A stretch of 64,000 nucleotides of DNA, taken from assembly GCF_963259705.1 (NCBI RefSeq), contig NC_081861.1, forward strand, positions 106,198,102 to 106,262,101. The letters are read 5' to 3'. The notes beneath the pieces were generated by a model. The model worked only from the letters and a program-made list of their open reading frames with translations. It did no database searches and had not been told where the DNA came from. This document shows, piece after piece, positions 21,818 to 30,989 of this stretch. Positions within the stretch are counted from its first letter, which is position 1. The number at the start of each line of letters is the position of its first letter. The translations under genes and the position numbers were made by a program. Origin of the DNA: Myotis daubentonii (taxonomy: Eukaryota; Chordata; Mammalia; Chiroptera; Vespertilionidae).

Positions 21818-22562
21818 TAGAGGCCTGGTGAACAGGTGGGTCTGGCTGGTTTGCCCTGAAGAGTGTCCCGGATTAGGATGGGGGTCCTGATTGGGTGCCT
21901 GGCCAGCCTGGATGAGGGGATGATGGCTGTTTGCAGCTGGTCACACCCCCGTCAGGGTGGGGGTCCCCACTGGGGTGCCTGGCCAGCCTGGATGATGGGC
22001 TGATGGCTGTTTGCAGCTGGTCACATCCCCTCCAGAGTGGGGGTCCCCACTGGGGTGCCTGGCCAGTCTGGGTGAGGGGCTGAGGGCCGTTTTCAGGCTG
22101 GCAGGTGACTGAAACTCCCAACCTCTCCTTTTTTTCTTTTTTTTTTTATTCTGGGATTTATTTACCTTCTATGGCTGTCACTGGAGCTGAGAGCCAGCTT
22201 TAGCTCTGAGGCTCGGCTCTAGCTCTGAGACCTCGGTTTGTTTGGCTTCTATAATTGAAACACTGTTGCAACTCCAGCTCTGAGGCTCGGCTGGCTGAAA
22301 GCAGGTTTCTGGGGTTTGTTTAGCTTCTATAATTGCAACATTGTTTCTTAGACTGAAGCTCAGAGGCCGGCAGTGGCAGGCGGGGAACCTTGGCTTCCTC
22401 CATCACTGGAGCAAGCAAGCCTCCTGTTTGCTTCAGCTGCCTGGCTGCCAGCCGCCATCTTGTTTGGCAGTTAATTTGCATATTGCCCTGATTAGCCAAT
22501 GGGAAGCGTGTCAGAGGTACAGTTAATTACCATGTTTGTTTATTATTAGATAGATAGATAGG
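21818..22562 (-). mobile_element. HeliBat-type Helitron, first half of composite unit
   Basis: Same layout as 2378-2983: repeat blocks with 'ggccagcctggatga', a T-rich spacer, 'ggtttgtttagcttctataat', then YY1-like 'gccgccatcttg', octamer (22474-22481) and CCAAT (22496-22500). The 5' terminus 'ttattagatagatagata' has a small GATA expansion, so the right limit is within a few bases. Confidence 0.85.
22474..22500 (-). promoter_or_regulatory. Octamer and CCAAT sites at Helitron 5' end
   Basis: ATTTGCAT and, 14 bases on, GCCAATGGG, the NF-Y-type CCAAT context. Same arrangement as at 5151-5177 and 30505-30531. Confidence 0.4.
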
Positions 22563-23392
22563 TACAAGTTGAGGAAAGGTGCTGATACAAGTACATTGCA
22601 TAACACAGAGGTCTGTGCTACCTATTTATTCAGCTTATGTATACCCTCTGGTTCTGCTCAGACTTGACTCCAAAATGATAATTTTCATTTTATGATGGAC
22701 AGCTGCTGCATCTGTCTGAATTTTTGACTTGGTAAATCCAACAGCCCTGTCTTATAATTGGCAATTCTGGATGCATGGGCATTTGGTGCCCTACAGTATA
22801 GAATTTTGTCACTTATAAATCAGTACAATGCCAGGAGCTGTCTCTCAAAGGACAAATCATTCTTTGCTATAGATGCCCTGGCCTTGCTCTAGAATTCCAG
22901 GGATCAACTTTAACATCCTTGCACTGGAGCCTGTCCTAAGCCTCTCCTTGCTTCTTTTCCCACCACTGGCACCCCCAAAACCACAGTGTCTTCTTGATTA
23001 TATGGAACAAGCAGCAGAAGTACTGATGCCACAACCTGGACCTGTTGCCAAGCACTTTTCTGTTTCCAGGTCTCATTGAAATCTGACAGTCTAGTGTTAC
23101 CCAGTAAATAAAATGGAGCAATATTCTGAGGTGTAGAATGTGTTGCTTCAGAACCCAAGTAAGGTTACCAGGAACTGTGCTTCTTTCTATGTAATAGTGA
23201 ATTCAAGCTGCAGCAATGCAATTTTTCTTTTTTTTTAGAGGAGGCATTCTCTCTGCATGCCCTTGACCACTGGATTTGTAAGCATTTTATTCAAGGTTCA
23301 CATTTCTGAATATTTTTTTAGGATTTATCCTCCATTCTCTAAAATTGATGTGCATTATGAAGCCTTTCACCACACTACTTACTTTTTTAAAA

Positions 23393-23610
23393 TAGATTTT
23401 TATTGATTTCAGAGATGAAGGGGGAGAGAGAGAGAGAGAGATACAAACATCAATGATGAGAGAGAATCACTGTTACCTGCCTCCGGATGCCCCACACTGG
23501 GAATTGAGCCCTCAACCCGCATCTGCCCTGACTGGTACTGGTAATGAAACCATGACCTCCTGGTCGATGTTCAACCACTGAGCAATACCAGCACAGCTGG
23601 GATACTTTTT
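23393..23610 (-). mobile_element. VES-type SINE (diverged)
   Basis: Antisense SINE: A/T tail side 'atttttattgatttcagaga', a GA tract, 'cctgcctccggatgccccac', and a degraded promoter side ending near 'gagcaataccagcac'. More diverged than the other VES copies. Confidence 0.75.
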
Positions 23611-23680
23611 TAAATTATCCTGCTTCATTAGCATGATACTATCAATGTGAAAGAGTATTGGGTATAAAATAATTCATTGC

Positions 23681-23911
23681 CTAAACCAATGCAACTGCGG
23701 ACTTACTAAACTGATCAAGCAATAATATTACATCCAGCAGAATGGCTGCAATAAGGAATACTATACAGTTGACTTTGTGGTAGTCTATAGTAATTCTCAA
23801 TAATCTGTCCAGTTTTCTCAGTGGCCAGACCAGCAAAGTAAGCAGATATATGAGTTGGACTGTTACCCATGCATCACTTATATCTTTAGAAGTGATACAA
23901 ATCATTCTCAA
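23681..23911 (-). pseudogene. ERVL-like pol (reverse transcriptase N-terminal) fragment
   Basis: A 76-codon open piece whose middle (residues about 30-66) has the pattern of the retroviral RT segment 'RK-D---R-T-DY-K-N', followed by a hydrophobic 'IAA--LDV--LLDQ' stretch, typical of ERVL pol. Downstream catalytic motifs are gone. It is an inactive fossil of an enzyme that copied retroviral RNA into DNA. Confidence 0.5.
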
Positions 23912-24204
23912 CTCAACCTAGGAAAGCTGTATTTCTTTCTCTATTTCTTTCCTGGAGAAGAGAGGGAAAGTTTCAAAAGTTTACACTTGGATTTGTATAG
24001 CAACTCCCTGCTATAGTAGCTCCTACTCCACAGTCCACCAACTCTAACTGCAAAGGTTAATCTAACTGCAAAGTATGGAATTATCATCTGTACACCTAGG
24101 AGTTGAGAAAATCACCACTGGGTGGGATTGCAAACTACTTAGATCCACTGCAAACCGAACTATAACCAGTACTCTGTTTATTACTTGTCCACATTCATTA
24201 CTTT

Positions 24205-24810
24205 GTAGGGCTGCCTAGCAAAATGGCAGGTGACTAAGCCACCACAAATTGAGTGATTTAAATGGCATACATTTATTTTCTCACCATCATGGAGGCCAGA
24301 AGTCCAAAATCAAGGTATTGACAGAGTAGGTTCCTTCTTTAGCTTATAGATGGTTGTTTTCATGTTCATATAATATTCTCCCTCTATTCATTTTTCTGTG
24401 TCCTACTTTTAAATATATATTTTATTGATTTTTTACAGAGCGGAAGGGAGAAGAATAGAGAATTAGAAACATCAATGAGAGAGAAACATTGATCAGCTGC
24501 CTCCTGCACACTACCCCCTGGGGATGTGCCCGCAACCAAGGTACATGCCCTTGACCGGAATCAAACCTGGGACCCTTCAGTCTGCAGGCCGACACTCTAT
24601 CCATTGAGTCAAACCGGTTAAGGCCTGTGTCCTACTTTTAATTTTTTTATGCCAACATAAGTCATATTACATTAAGACCTGATTGCATTTTAACTTGGTA
24701 AAGAACTTATCTTCAAATGAGGTCATGTTCTGTGGTATTGGCAGTTAGGAATTCAACATATGAATTTGGAGGGGATGTAATTCAAAACATAACACACCTC
24801 CAAGTTCTTA
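24205..24810 (-). repeat. MLT1-type LTR split by a VES SINE
   Basis: 24205-24395 and 24640-24810 are the two halves of an antisense MLT1-type LTR ('catggaggccagaagtccaa', 'gaattcaacatatgaatttg'). The VES at 24411-24624 with its duplication separates them. Confidence 0.6.
24411..24624 (-). mobile_element. VES SINE with 15-bp target-site duplication
   Basis: A complete antisense copy from poly-T/'attttattgattttttacag' to 'gtcaaaccggttaaggc'. The duplication 'ctgtgtcctactttt' is present at 24396-24410 and 24625-24639, identical. The pol III B-box reads 'ggtttgattcc' on minus. Confidence 0.95.
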
Positions 24811-25978
24811 CTAAAAAAGATACTAAAATGTTGATGTCTCAGTTTTCTGATATCAATGTCCTGCTAGATCTTGTGTCATATAGTATTCAAAACATGTGGG
24901 TATTACTCTTTCCCAGTGTACAGTCACCCAAGTAAATGGCTCTAGGTCCTATTGAGAAAGGACTGAAGGAAGGTTTACAATATGTACTTCCTGCAGTGTT
25001 GCAGGGTTTTTCGCCATATGGATATGGCCTTATTTTCAATGGATTGTGCATTTGAATATTGGCTCAGATCCAAGTATTGTACAAAGAATCATGACTTTTT
25101 GTGGTAGCAACAGTCCTCAGATTCTTCTCTCTCATTCTTGTCTTTTTTTTTCTGATTCAACATGTTAAGTAGCACTCTCATCCCCTGTTCACATATTTTT
25201 CCCCTAGGAATACTATGTTTCAGGAACCATTTCAACAGTTCTCCTGGGGTTAAGCCGAGATTAATGCCCCTCCAACACTGATGGCTTCTGGCAGCTAAAT
25301 GCCAACACCTGATCTCTGTTACTCTGGGGACCCACAATTCTCCCAGAAATTATCAAGTCCAATTCTTTGATGGTTCCTTCTATCATCCCTGAAAAAAAGA
25401 GCCACTACTGAAACTTTTTAGTGAAGCCAGTGCCTCTCTTGCCCGTGAATTTCTGATAGCACTGGTAAATGAGGCATCCTATGGTCCCTCCTGTGGAACA
25501 CTATCCTCTGCTGTACATCCTTAGTTTTTTGTTTTTTTTTTAATTTTTATATTTGATGCTATTTATTTTTAGAAAAAATATGTTTTATTTAGGTAACAAT
25601 GGCTAATAGCATTACTCTTAAGTTTCAGATGTACAATATTATAATTCTGTATCTTATATTCTATCATGTACTCATCACCAAAAGTCTAGTTTCCATTTGT
25701 TACCATATATTTGACCCACTTTACCCACTTTGCCTCTCCCCAAACCTCTTTTTTTTCTCTCATAACCATTATATTCTTTATATTTATGGGTTTGTTATTA
25801 CTTTTTTCTCTTATATTCCACATATAAGTAAAATCATCATAGTTTTTGTTCTTTTCTGTTCAACTTAGCATAATCCCATGTTGTTGCAAGTGACAATACA
25901 TCATCTTTATATGGCTGAGTAATATTTCATTGTGTATATGTAAATATATATACAGTATATATAGTATACTATTGCATA

Positions 25979-26438
25979 TCCTATATAATAAAAGGGTAAT
26001 ATGCAAAATGACCCTAACAGCAGAAAGACTGGGAATGACTGGTCACTATGACACACACTGACCACCAGGGGGCAGACCCTCAATGCAGGAGCTGCCCTCT
26101 GGTGGTCAGTACACTCCCACAAGGGGGAGCTCTGCTCAGCCACAAGCCAAGCTGACGGCTGCCAGTACAGTGGTGAAGGCAGGAGAGGGTCCCTCAGCAG
26201 CGCTAAGGATGTCTGACTGCAGCTTAGGCTGGCTCCCCGCTAGCAAGTGGACATCCCCCGAGGGATCCCGGGCTGCCAGAGGGATGTCTGACTGCCAGCT
26301 TAGGCTCAATCCCCTGGGGAACGGACCTAAGGCCGCAGGTGGTCATCCCCCAAGGAGTCCCGGGCTGTGAGAGGGCACAGACCGGACTGAGGGACCGCCC
26401 CTTGAGTGCACAATTTTTTGTGCACCAGGCTCCTCTAG
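25979..26438 (+). mobile_element. HeliBat-type Helitron (CTCF-hairpin subfamily)
   Basis: TCCTATATAATAAAAG at 25979 preceded by A; CTAG at 26435-26438. Terminal hairpin 'gtgcacaattttttgtgcac'. The body is nearly the same as 63023-63484 and 640-1100. Confidence 0.9.
26062..26105. promoter_or_regulatory. Convergent pair of exact CTCF-core matches
   Basis: CCACCAGGGGGCAG (26062-26075) and CTGCCCTCTGGTGG (26092-26105), both exact to the degenerate core. Confidence 0.6.
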
Positions 26439-26520
26439 CATATATATGTACATATAATACATAGTTTTCCATTGTGTGTATGTATACATAGTATTACATT
26501 GTGTGAACATATATGTATGT

Positions 26521-26521
<1 letters not shown>

Positions 26522-26567
<46 letters not shown>
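26522..26567. repeat. (TA)n microsatellite
   Basis: About 23 TA units, 18 bp from the next Helitron end. Confidence 0.95.
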
Positions 26568-26569
<2 letters not shown>

Positions 26570-26584
26570 TTCTTTATTTATACA

Positions 26585-26995
26585 CTAGAGGCCTGATACA
26601 TGAAATTCCTACACTGGGGGAGGGGCGTCCCTCAGCACAGACTGCACCCTCTAATCTGAAACTCCTTGAGAAATGTCTGACTGCCCATCTGCCCATTTAG
26701 ACCCGATCCCTGCCAGTCTGGTCACCCCCAACTGCCCTCCCCTGCCAGCCCTGGCTGCCCAAACTGCCCTCCCCTGCAGGCCTGGTACTCCCCCAACTGC
26801 CCACCCCTGCAGGCCACCTTGTGGCGGCCATCTTGTGGTGGCCATCTTGCGATGACCATCTTGCGGTGGCCATATTGTGGTGACCATCTTGTGTGTTGGA
26901 GTGATGGTCAATTTACACACTGGTCTTGACTAATCAGCATATCTGGTTGTGACTGTGAAGGTGTTGTGACCAATTTCCATATTCCCTCTTATTAG
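26585..26995 (-). mobile_element. Small Helitron with a 14-bp tandem array
   Basis: CTAGAGGCCTGATACATG at 26585. The 5' end is 'ccctcttattag', a shortened terminus that runs into the next Helitron. Near the 5' end are five 14-bp units around CCATCTTG (26828-26891). Confidence 0.75.
26828..26891. repeat. Five-unit 14-bp array of YY1-like sites
   Basis: CCATCTTG (one copy CCATATTG) starts at 26828, 26842, 26856, 26870 and 26884, a strict 14-bp period. CCATCTTG read in reverse is CAAGATGG, the YY1 core. Binding is inference. Confidence 0.6.
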
Positions 26996-27254
26996 TAGAG
27001 CCCCAGTGCACAAAAATTTGTGCACTTGGGTGGGTCCCTCAGCCCAACCTGTGCCCTCTCGCAATCTGGGGCCCCCTGGGGCCCCTTCCCCTGGCTGCTG
27101 GCACCAGTTTTCCTCTGGCGCCCAGAACCCAGGCCTTCGCTCTTCGCTGGGAGGGGCCCGTGAGGTGGGCGAGGGGCTTAGCTCTTTTAAAAATACTTCT
27201 GAATGTTTGGTAAATAACCCTGTAGGAATCTACTTTCTGAAACATGCTGGTTGT

Positions 27255-27425
27255 TAAGGGCTGATTTGGGTAATCAACAAAATGTATGTTAAAATCCTAA
27301 TCCCCAGAACCTCAGAATGTACCTGTATATGGAGATAAGATCTTTAAAGAGGGGATTACATTAAATTGAGGCAGTTCCAGTGTGACTCTTAGCCCATCTC
27401 ACTGAAGTCCTTATAAGAAGAGGAA
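27255..27425 (+). repeat. MLT1-type LTR fragment inside the large Helitron
   Basis: 'atgtatgttaaaatcctaat', 'cagaacctcagaatgtacct' and 'gtccttataagaagaggaa' follow an MLT1 LTR in sense orientation, cut at both ends. Confidence 0.6.
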
Positions 27426-27600
27426 TGTTGGGGTCCAGCACCAACAGGTCCAGAGGTTCCCAAAGGTGTGGATGGAGTTGGCGAAGAAGGAATGACACAG
27501 AGGCAGCGTTCAGGTGATCATCGTAGCCAGGTTCTCTTTTTATTGTCCTGTTACACCTATATTTATACTATTTGATCCTATAAGCATGCCTCTATAAGCT
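27426..27600 (-). repeat. ERV LTR fragment related to 46613-47455
   Basis: The minus strand has a TATA-box-like 'gtataaatata' followed by sequence similar to the 3' third of the two full LTRs in the window, ending 'gctggaccccaaca'. The upstream part of the LTR is missing and the TFPT poly-A tail abuts the break. Confidence 0.75.
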
Positions 27601-28512
27601 TTTTTTTTTTGCCAAGGAGAGCATGGGGTCCATTTATTGGTGGGTCAATCAAAGGGGGAGCTGGCTAGGGTTGGGTAGGGCAGCAGCTTGTCTGGCTCCT
27701 GAGAAACCCAACTTGAGTCCAGAGCCTCCAGCACTTTGAAGCCAAAGTCTTCCTCCACCTTTATCTGCATGGGGGCCAGATCCGGAGTCAGTGGGACTCC
27801 AGCCCAGCACCCTTCCCGTGGCACTTGCCGCCTCTTCCAGGGGCCGGGCTGCTGGCTTCTGCAGGCGCTAGTGTCCTCTTGGGCGGGGACAGCCCCTCTT
27901 TCTCCGGAGGCTCATTCTCAGCGTTGCCTGGGGTGGGGCGTCTGTGCCCTGGCTGCCCTCGTCCTCCAGTAAGATGGTGAACTGGCTGGCCCAGTAGTCG
28001 TTGCCCTAGGAGTCCAGCACCCTCATGAGGAACCTCCGCCCCTGCTGGAGTCTCCGTGTTATCCTCTATATCTGATGGAGCCTGTGCAGGACCCGCTCGA
28101 TCTCCCTGCAGCACCGACCCAGCACCTGGTACTTCCTGCGATTGAGTTCCCCTTGGCACTGCAGCCGCTGGCCTTGGGGTGCCTCCTCCTCTTCGTCTCG
28201 CTCCTGGAGGCTGGAGCTTCCTAGACCCCCAGACATGAGCTCCACTTTGGTCTCAAGCTCGTTCTCCAGGATCAGCAGAGGCAGCGCCAGCTCCAAGCAG
28301 GGAGGTGCTGAGAACTCCTCAAAGCCCACAGCTGCCATGGACCCCTCTCTCTGCTCCAGCTCCATTTCTCCCTGGCTCCCAGCAGAACTTCCAACCTTGC
28401 AAGCCTCTTCCAGTGCAAAATGACTCGCCCAATCTGATTTCATGGCCAGGCACAAGGGCCCCAGCCGCTAAGCCTCCTGGGAGTTGTAGTTTTCTATTTC
28501 CCGCTCGCTTTC
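27601..28512 (-). pseudogene. TFPT: TFPT processed retropseudogene
   Basis: TFPT (TCF3 fusion partner, INO80F) is a nuclear subunit of the INO80 chromatin-remodelling complex. The minus strand reads from ATG at 28365 ([20 protein letters not shown]) through '[12 protein letters not shown]', '[14 protein letters not shown]' and '[11 protein letters not shown]' to a stop at about 27645, collinear with the 253-residue protein and without introns. A polyadenylation signal (TTTATT on plus, 27633-27638) and an A tail (27601-27610) follow, so it is a reverse-transcribed mRNA. Defects: a stop just after 'LHRLHQI', a second stop after 'RVLDS', a small in-frame deletion in the coiled-coil region, and at least two frameshifts. 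The extended 5' side contains 'actacaactcccag'. Not functional as the full protein. Confidence 0.9.
28478..28497 (-). promoter_or_regulatory. ZNF143/SBS-like motif at the 5' side of the TFPT copy
   Basis: The minus strand reads ACTACAACTCCCAG, the typical SBS (ZNF143/STAF) promoter motif. In the parent gene such a motif would lie at or near the start site. Whether it came with the 5' UTR or with the promoter cannot be told here. Confidence 0.5.
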
Positions 28513-28599
28513 CTCACCCCACTTCCACCCCAAGTCCCCGCTGAAAGGCCCTGCTTGCTGGTCTAAGGCCACTGGCCAGGCATCTGAGTCACCTCCATC

Positions 28600-29130
28600 T
28601 TTATTCTGTCCCGACACTGCGCAGTCTGACCACGGAGACTCTCCGCTTGGGAGGCCCCTCGGTCTCCTTCTGGGGCCTGGCTGCGCTGCCCCCGAGACCA
28701 GATCACGTGCCCAGGTGGCGACACAGCCCGGGCCCCTGGGTCTCTTTGGGGGCTGGGGATGCTCCACTGCTCGGGCACTGGATCGCAAGCCCTTGCGGCG
28801 ACACAGCCCTGGCTCCTGGGTCTCCTTCTGGGGCCTGGCTGCGTCGCCCCCGAGACCAGATCACGTGCCCCAGTGGCGACACAGCCCTGGTCCCTGGCTG
28901 CGCCACCGCCCAGGCACCGGATCGTGTTCCCCCGCCCACCGGTCTCCTTCTGGGGCTGGGGATGCCACTGCCCGGGCACTGGATCGGTTCCCAGGCCCAT
29001 GGGTCTCCTTTTGGGGCCTGGTTGCGTTGCCCCCGAGACCGGATCACGTGTCCCGGTGGCGGAGACACAGCCCTGGCCCATGGCTCTCCTTCTGGGGCCT
29101 AGCTGTGTCACCCCGGGACCATGTCCCCAG
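28600..29130. repeat. GC-rich tandem repeats inside the large Helitron
   Basis: 'ctccttctggggcctggctg' recurs (about 28670, 28817, 28950, 29005, 29083), alternating with 'ctggggatgc...cgggcactggatcg' blocks. Overlapping long open frames on both strands result from the lack of stops in this repeat and have no recognised domain. Confidence 0.75.
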
Positions 29131-29584
29131 GAGGGGTGCAGCCTGGCCTCTGTCCCCGCCTCTGGGTGTTCTCCGATCACTGGTGATCCATGATCTGAGA
29201 AGCCACGGGCAGGGAAGAGGCTGACATCACCTCTTCCCTGCCCCACCCGGGCTTCTCCGATTACGGCCCAGGGCCAGCAAAGGTGGCCCAGCTTGTCCGA
29301 TCACAATGTTGGCCCAGTTCTCCTGCTCTTGGCTGCCACCTGGGTTCCGACACTGGCAGGCGGCTTCTTCCATCCTTCCCTTTTCGCCTCCCACCATTGT
29401 GCTTACGTATGCAAATTAACCGCCATCTTGGCTGGAGATTAATTTGCATATCTCGCTGATTAGCCAGTGGGAAGGGTAGTGGTTGTACGGCTAATTACCA
29501 TGTTCCTCTTTTATTAGATAGGATTTTAGGTTATTTCCATATCTTGGCTATTGATAACAGCATTGCAATGAACATAAATATATA

Positions 29585-30624
29585 TGGTGCCCCAAAAATG
29601 TATACACACATTTTGAATGATTATAAAGGCAGTGTTTATAAAAATACATTTTATTTTTAAAACTAGGGGCCCATTGCACGAAATTCGTGCACTGGGTGTG
29701 TGGGGGGGGTGTCCCTCAGCCCAGCCTGCCCCGTCTCACATACTGGGAGCCCTCAGGCGTTGACCCCCATCACCCTCCAATCGCAGGATCGGCCCCTTGC
29801 CCAGGCCTGATGCCTCCGCCAGAGGTGTCAGGCTTGGACAGGGGACCCCCATCTCCCCCCGATCACTGGCTCTGGCCCCCTCCCAGGCCTGAGGCCTCTG
29901 GCCCAGGAATCATGCCTGGGCAGGGGACCCCCATCTCCCTCTGATCGCTTGCTCCACCCCCCGCCCAAGCCTGATGCCTCTGACCCAGGCTTCAGGCCTG
30001 GGCAAGGGGACCATCATATCCCCCCAATCCCCGGCTCAGCCCCCCGCCTAGGCCTGATGCCTCGGCCAGAGGAGTTGACCCTCATCACCCTCCGATCACC
30101 AATCACCGGATCGGCCGCTTGACCAGGCCTGAGGCGTCCGGCTCGAGCAGCAGGGACCCACAGCTGCAGTGGCCCCGCGATCGTGGGCTCCGCTTTAGGC
30201 CCAGGCAAGGAACCCCTAGCTCCCGGGACTGCCAGCTTCGACCGTGTCCAGCTCCCATCGCTGGCTCCACCCCTACTTCCTGCTATCACTGGCCAGGGCG
30301 GCAAAGGCACCTGATTCTCCGATCATGGCTGGAGCTCTTAGCTCCCCCCTGGGTTTCCGATCACTGTCAGTGGCAGGGGGCTTCTTCCTGCTTTCCCTTT
30401 CGCCTCCCTGCATTGTGCCTACATATGCAAATTAACCGCCATCTTGTTGGCAGTTAACTGCCAATCTTAGTTGGCAGTTAACTGCCAATCATAGTTGGCA
30501 GTTAATTTGCATATAGCCCTGATTAGCCAATGAAAAGGGTATCGTCGTACGCCAATTACCATTTTACTCTTTTATTAGTTTAGATTGAGCTATCAGCTGT
30601 TAAAGTTTGTGTACATTTGTGGGG
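29585..30624. mobile_element. Mariner-like MITE split by a Helitron
   Basis: Left end TGGTGCCCCAAAAATGTATA (29585) and right end 'tttgtgtacatttgtgggg' (to 30624) are imperfect inverted repeats with TA beside them. The two halves (about 78 and 40 bp) flank the Helitron 29663-30584. The resemblance is to mariner MITEs, which are known in vesper bats. Confidence 0.55.
29663..30584 (-). mobile_element. Helitron, sister copy of 4166-5230
   Basis: CTAGGGGCCCATTGCAC at 29663, perfect hairpin GCACGAAATTCGTGC, 5' end 'cttttattagtttaga' (mutated). Nearly the same sequence as 4166-5230 but about 145 bp shorter, through loss of internal repeat material (after the 'ttgaccaggcctgaggc' position). Palindromes, octamer (30505-30512) and CCAAT (30527-30531) are conserved. 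Confidence 0.9.
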
Positions 30625-30989
30625 ATAGCTGTATATAATTCTTATGTACATGTTCTTCAGATAAATGTCTATTAAAAGACTTGCTAAATCATATGGTAGG
30701 TAGTTTTTTTAAATACTTTATTTTTGAAAGTATTACATATATCCCCTTTTTAACACAATGTCCTCTCCCAGCCTGACCCAGCCCCTCAGTCTTGGCCTAC
30801 AAACCCCACCCCATTGTCTGTGTCCATTAGTTATGCTAACATGCATACAAGTTACTTGGTTGATCACTTATGCTCCTCCTCCCTCCCCTGCCTTCCCACT
30901 AAGGATTGATGGTCTCTTCCATGAATCTAAGTCTGTGGATCAATGTGTATTCATCAGTTTATGTTGTTCATTATCTTCCACAAATGAGT

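Larger units (their letters stand above)
22563..25560 (-). repeat. Decayed ERVL-like retrovirus internal region
   Basis: A long antisense retroviral remnant broken by two VES SINEs and an MLT1 LTR. The only readable coding is reverse-transcriptase N-terminal wording at 23681-23911. All frames are disrupted, and I see no LTR pair belonging to it. The family call is by resemblance to ERVL pol. Confidence 0.45.
25561..26570 (-). repeat. L1 3' UTR (antisense), split by a Helitron
   Basis: 25561-25978 carries L1MA-like 3' UTR wording ('aagtttcagatgtacaatat', 'ttatggctgagtaatatttc'). It resumes at 26439 and runs into a TA microsatellite. The Helitron sits between. Confidence 0.6.
26996..29523 (-). 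mobile_element. Large Helitron carrying a TFPT retrocopy and other fragments
   Basis: Minus-strand 5' end TCCTATCTAATAAAAG (29523), followed inward by octamer and YY1-like sites as in the 4166-5230 family. The 3' end is 'gtgcacaaatttttgtgcac' plus 'tggggctcta' (26996), where the final G of CTAG is missing. In between are an MLT1 piece, an ERV LTR piece, the TFPT retropseudogene and a GC-rich tandem region. No Rep/helicase. The contents could be captured before transposition or inserted afterwards. The window alone does not decide this. Confidence 0.7.

Noticed and set aside
19941..25560. A complete endogenous retrovirus with gag-pol-env
   Set aside because: Only a short RT-like piece can be read. 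No paired LTRs, and all frames are broken.
28563..29246. 227-codon frame and its overlapping partners as a captured gene
   Set aside because: The translation is a repeat of Gly/Pro/Arg-rich blocks mirrored in other frames, explained by the GC-rich tandem repeat.
26996..29523. TFPT as an intact, expressed retrogene
   Set aside because: Two stops and at least two frameshifts interrupt the reading frame.
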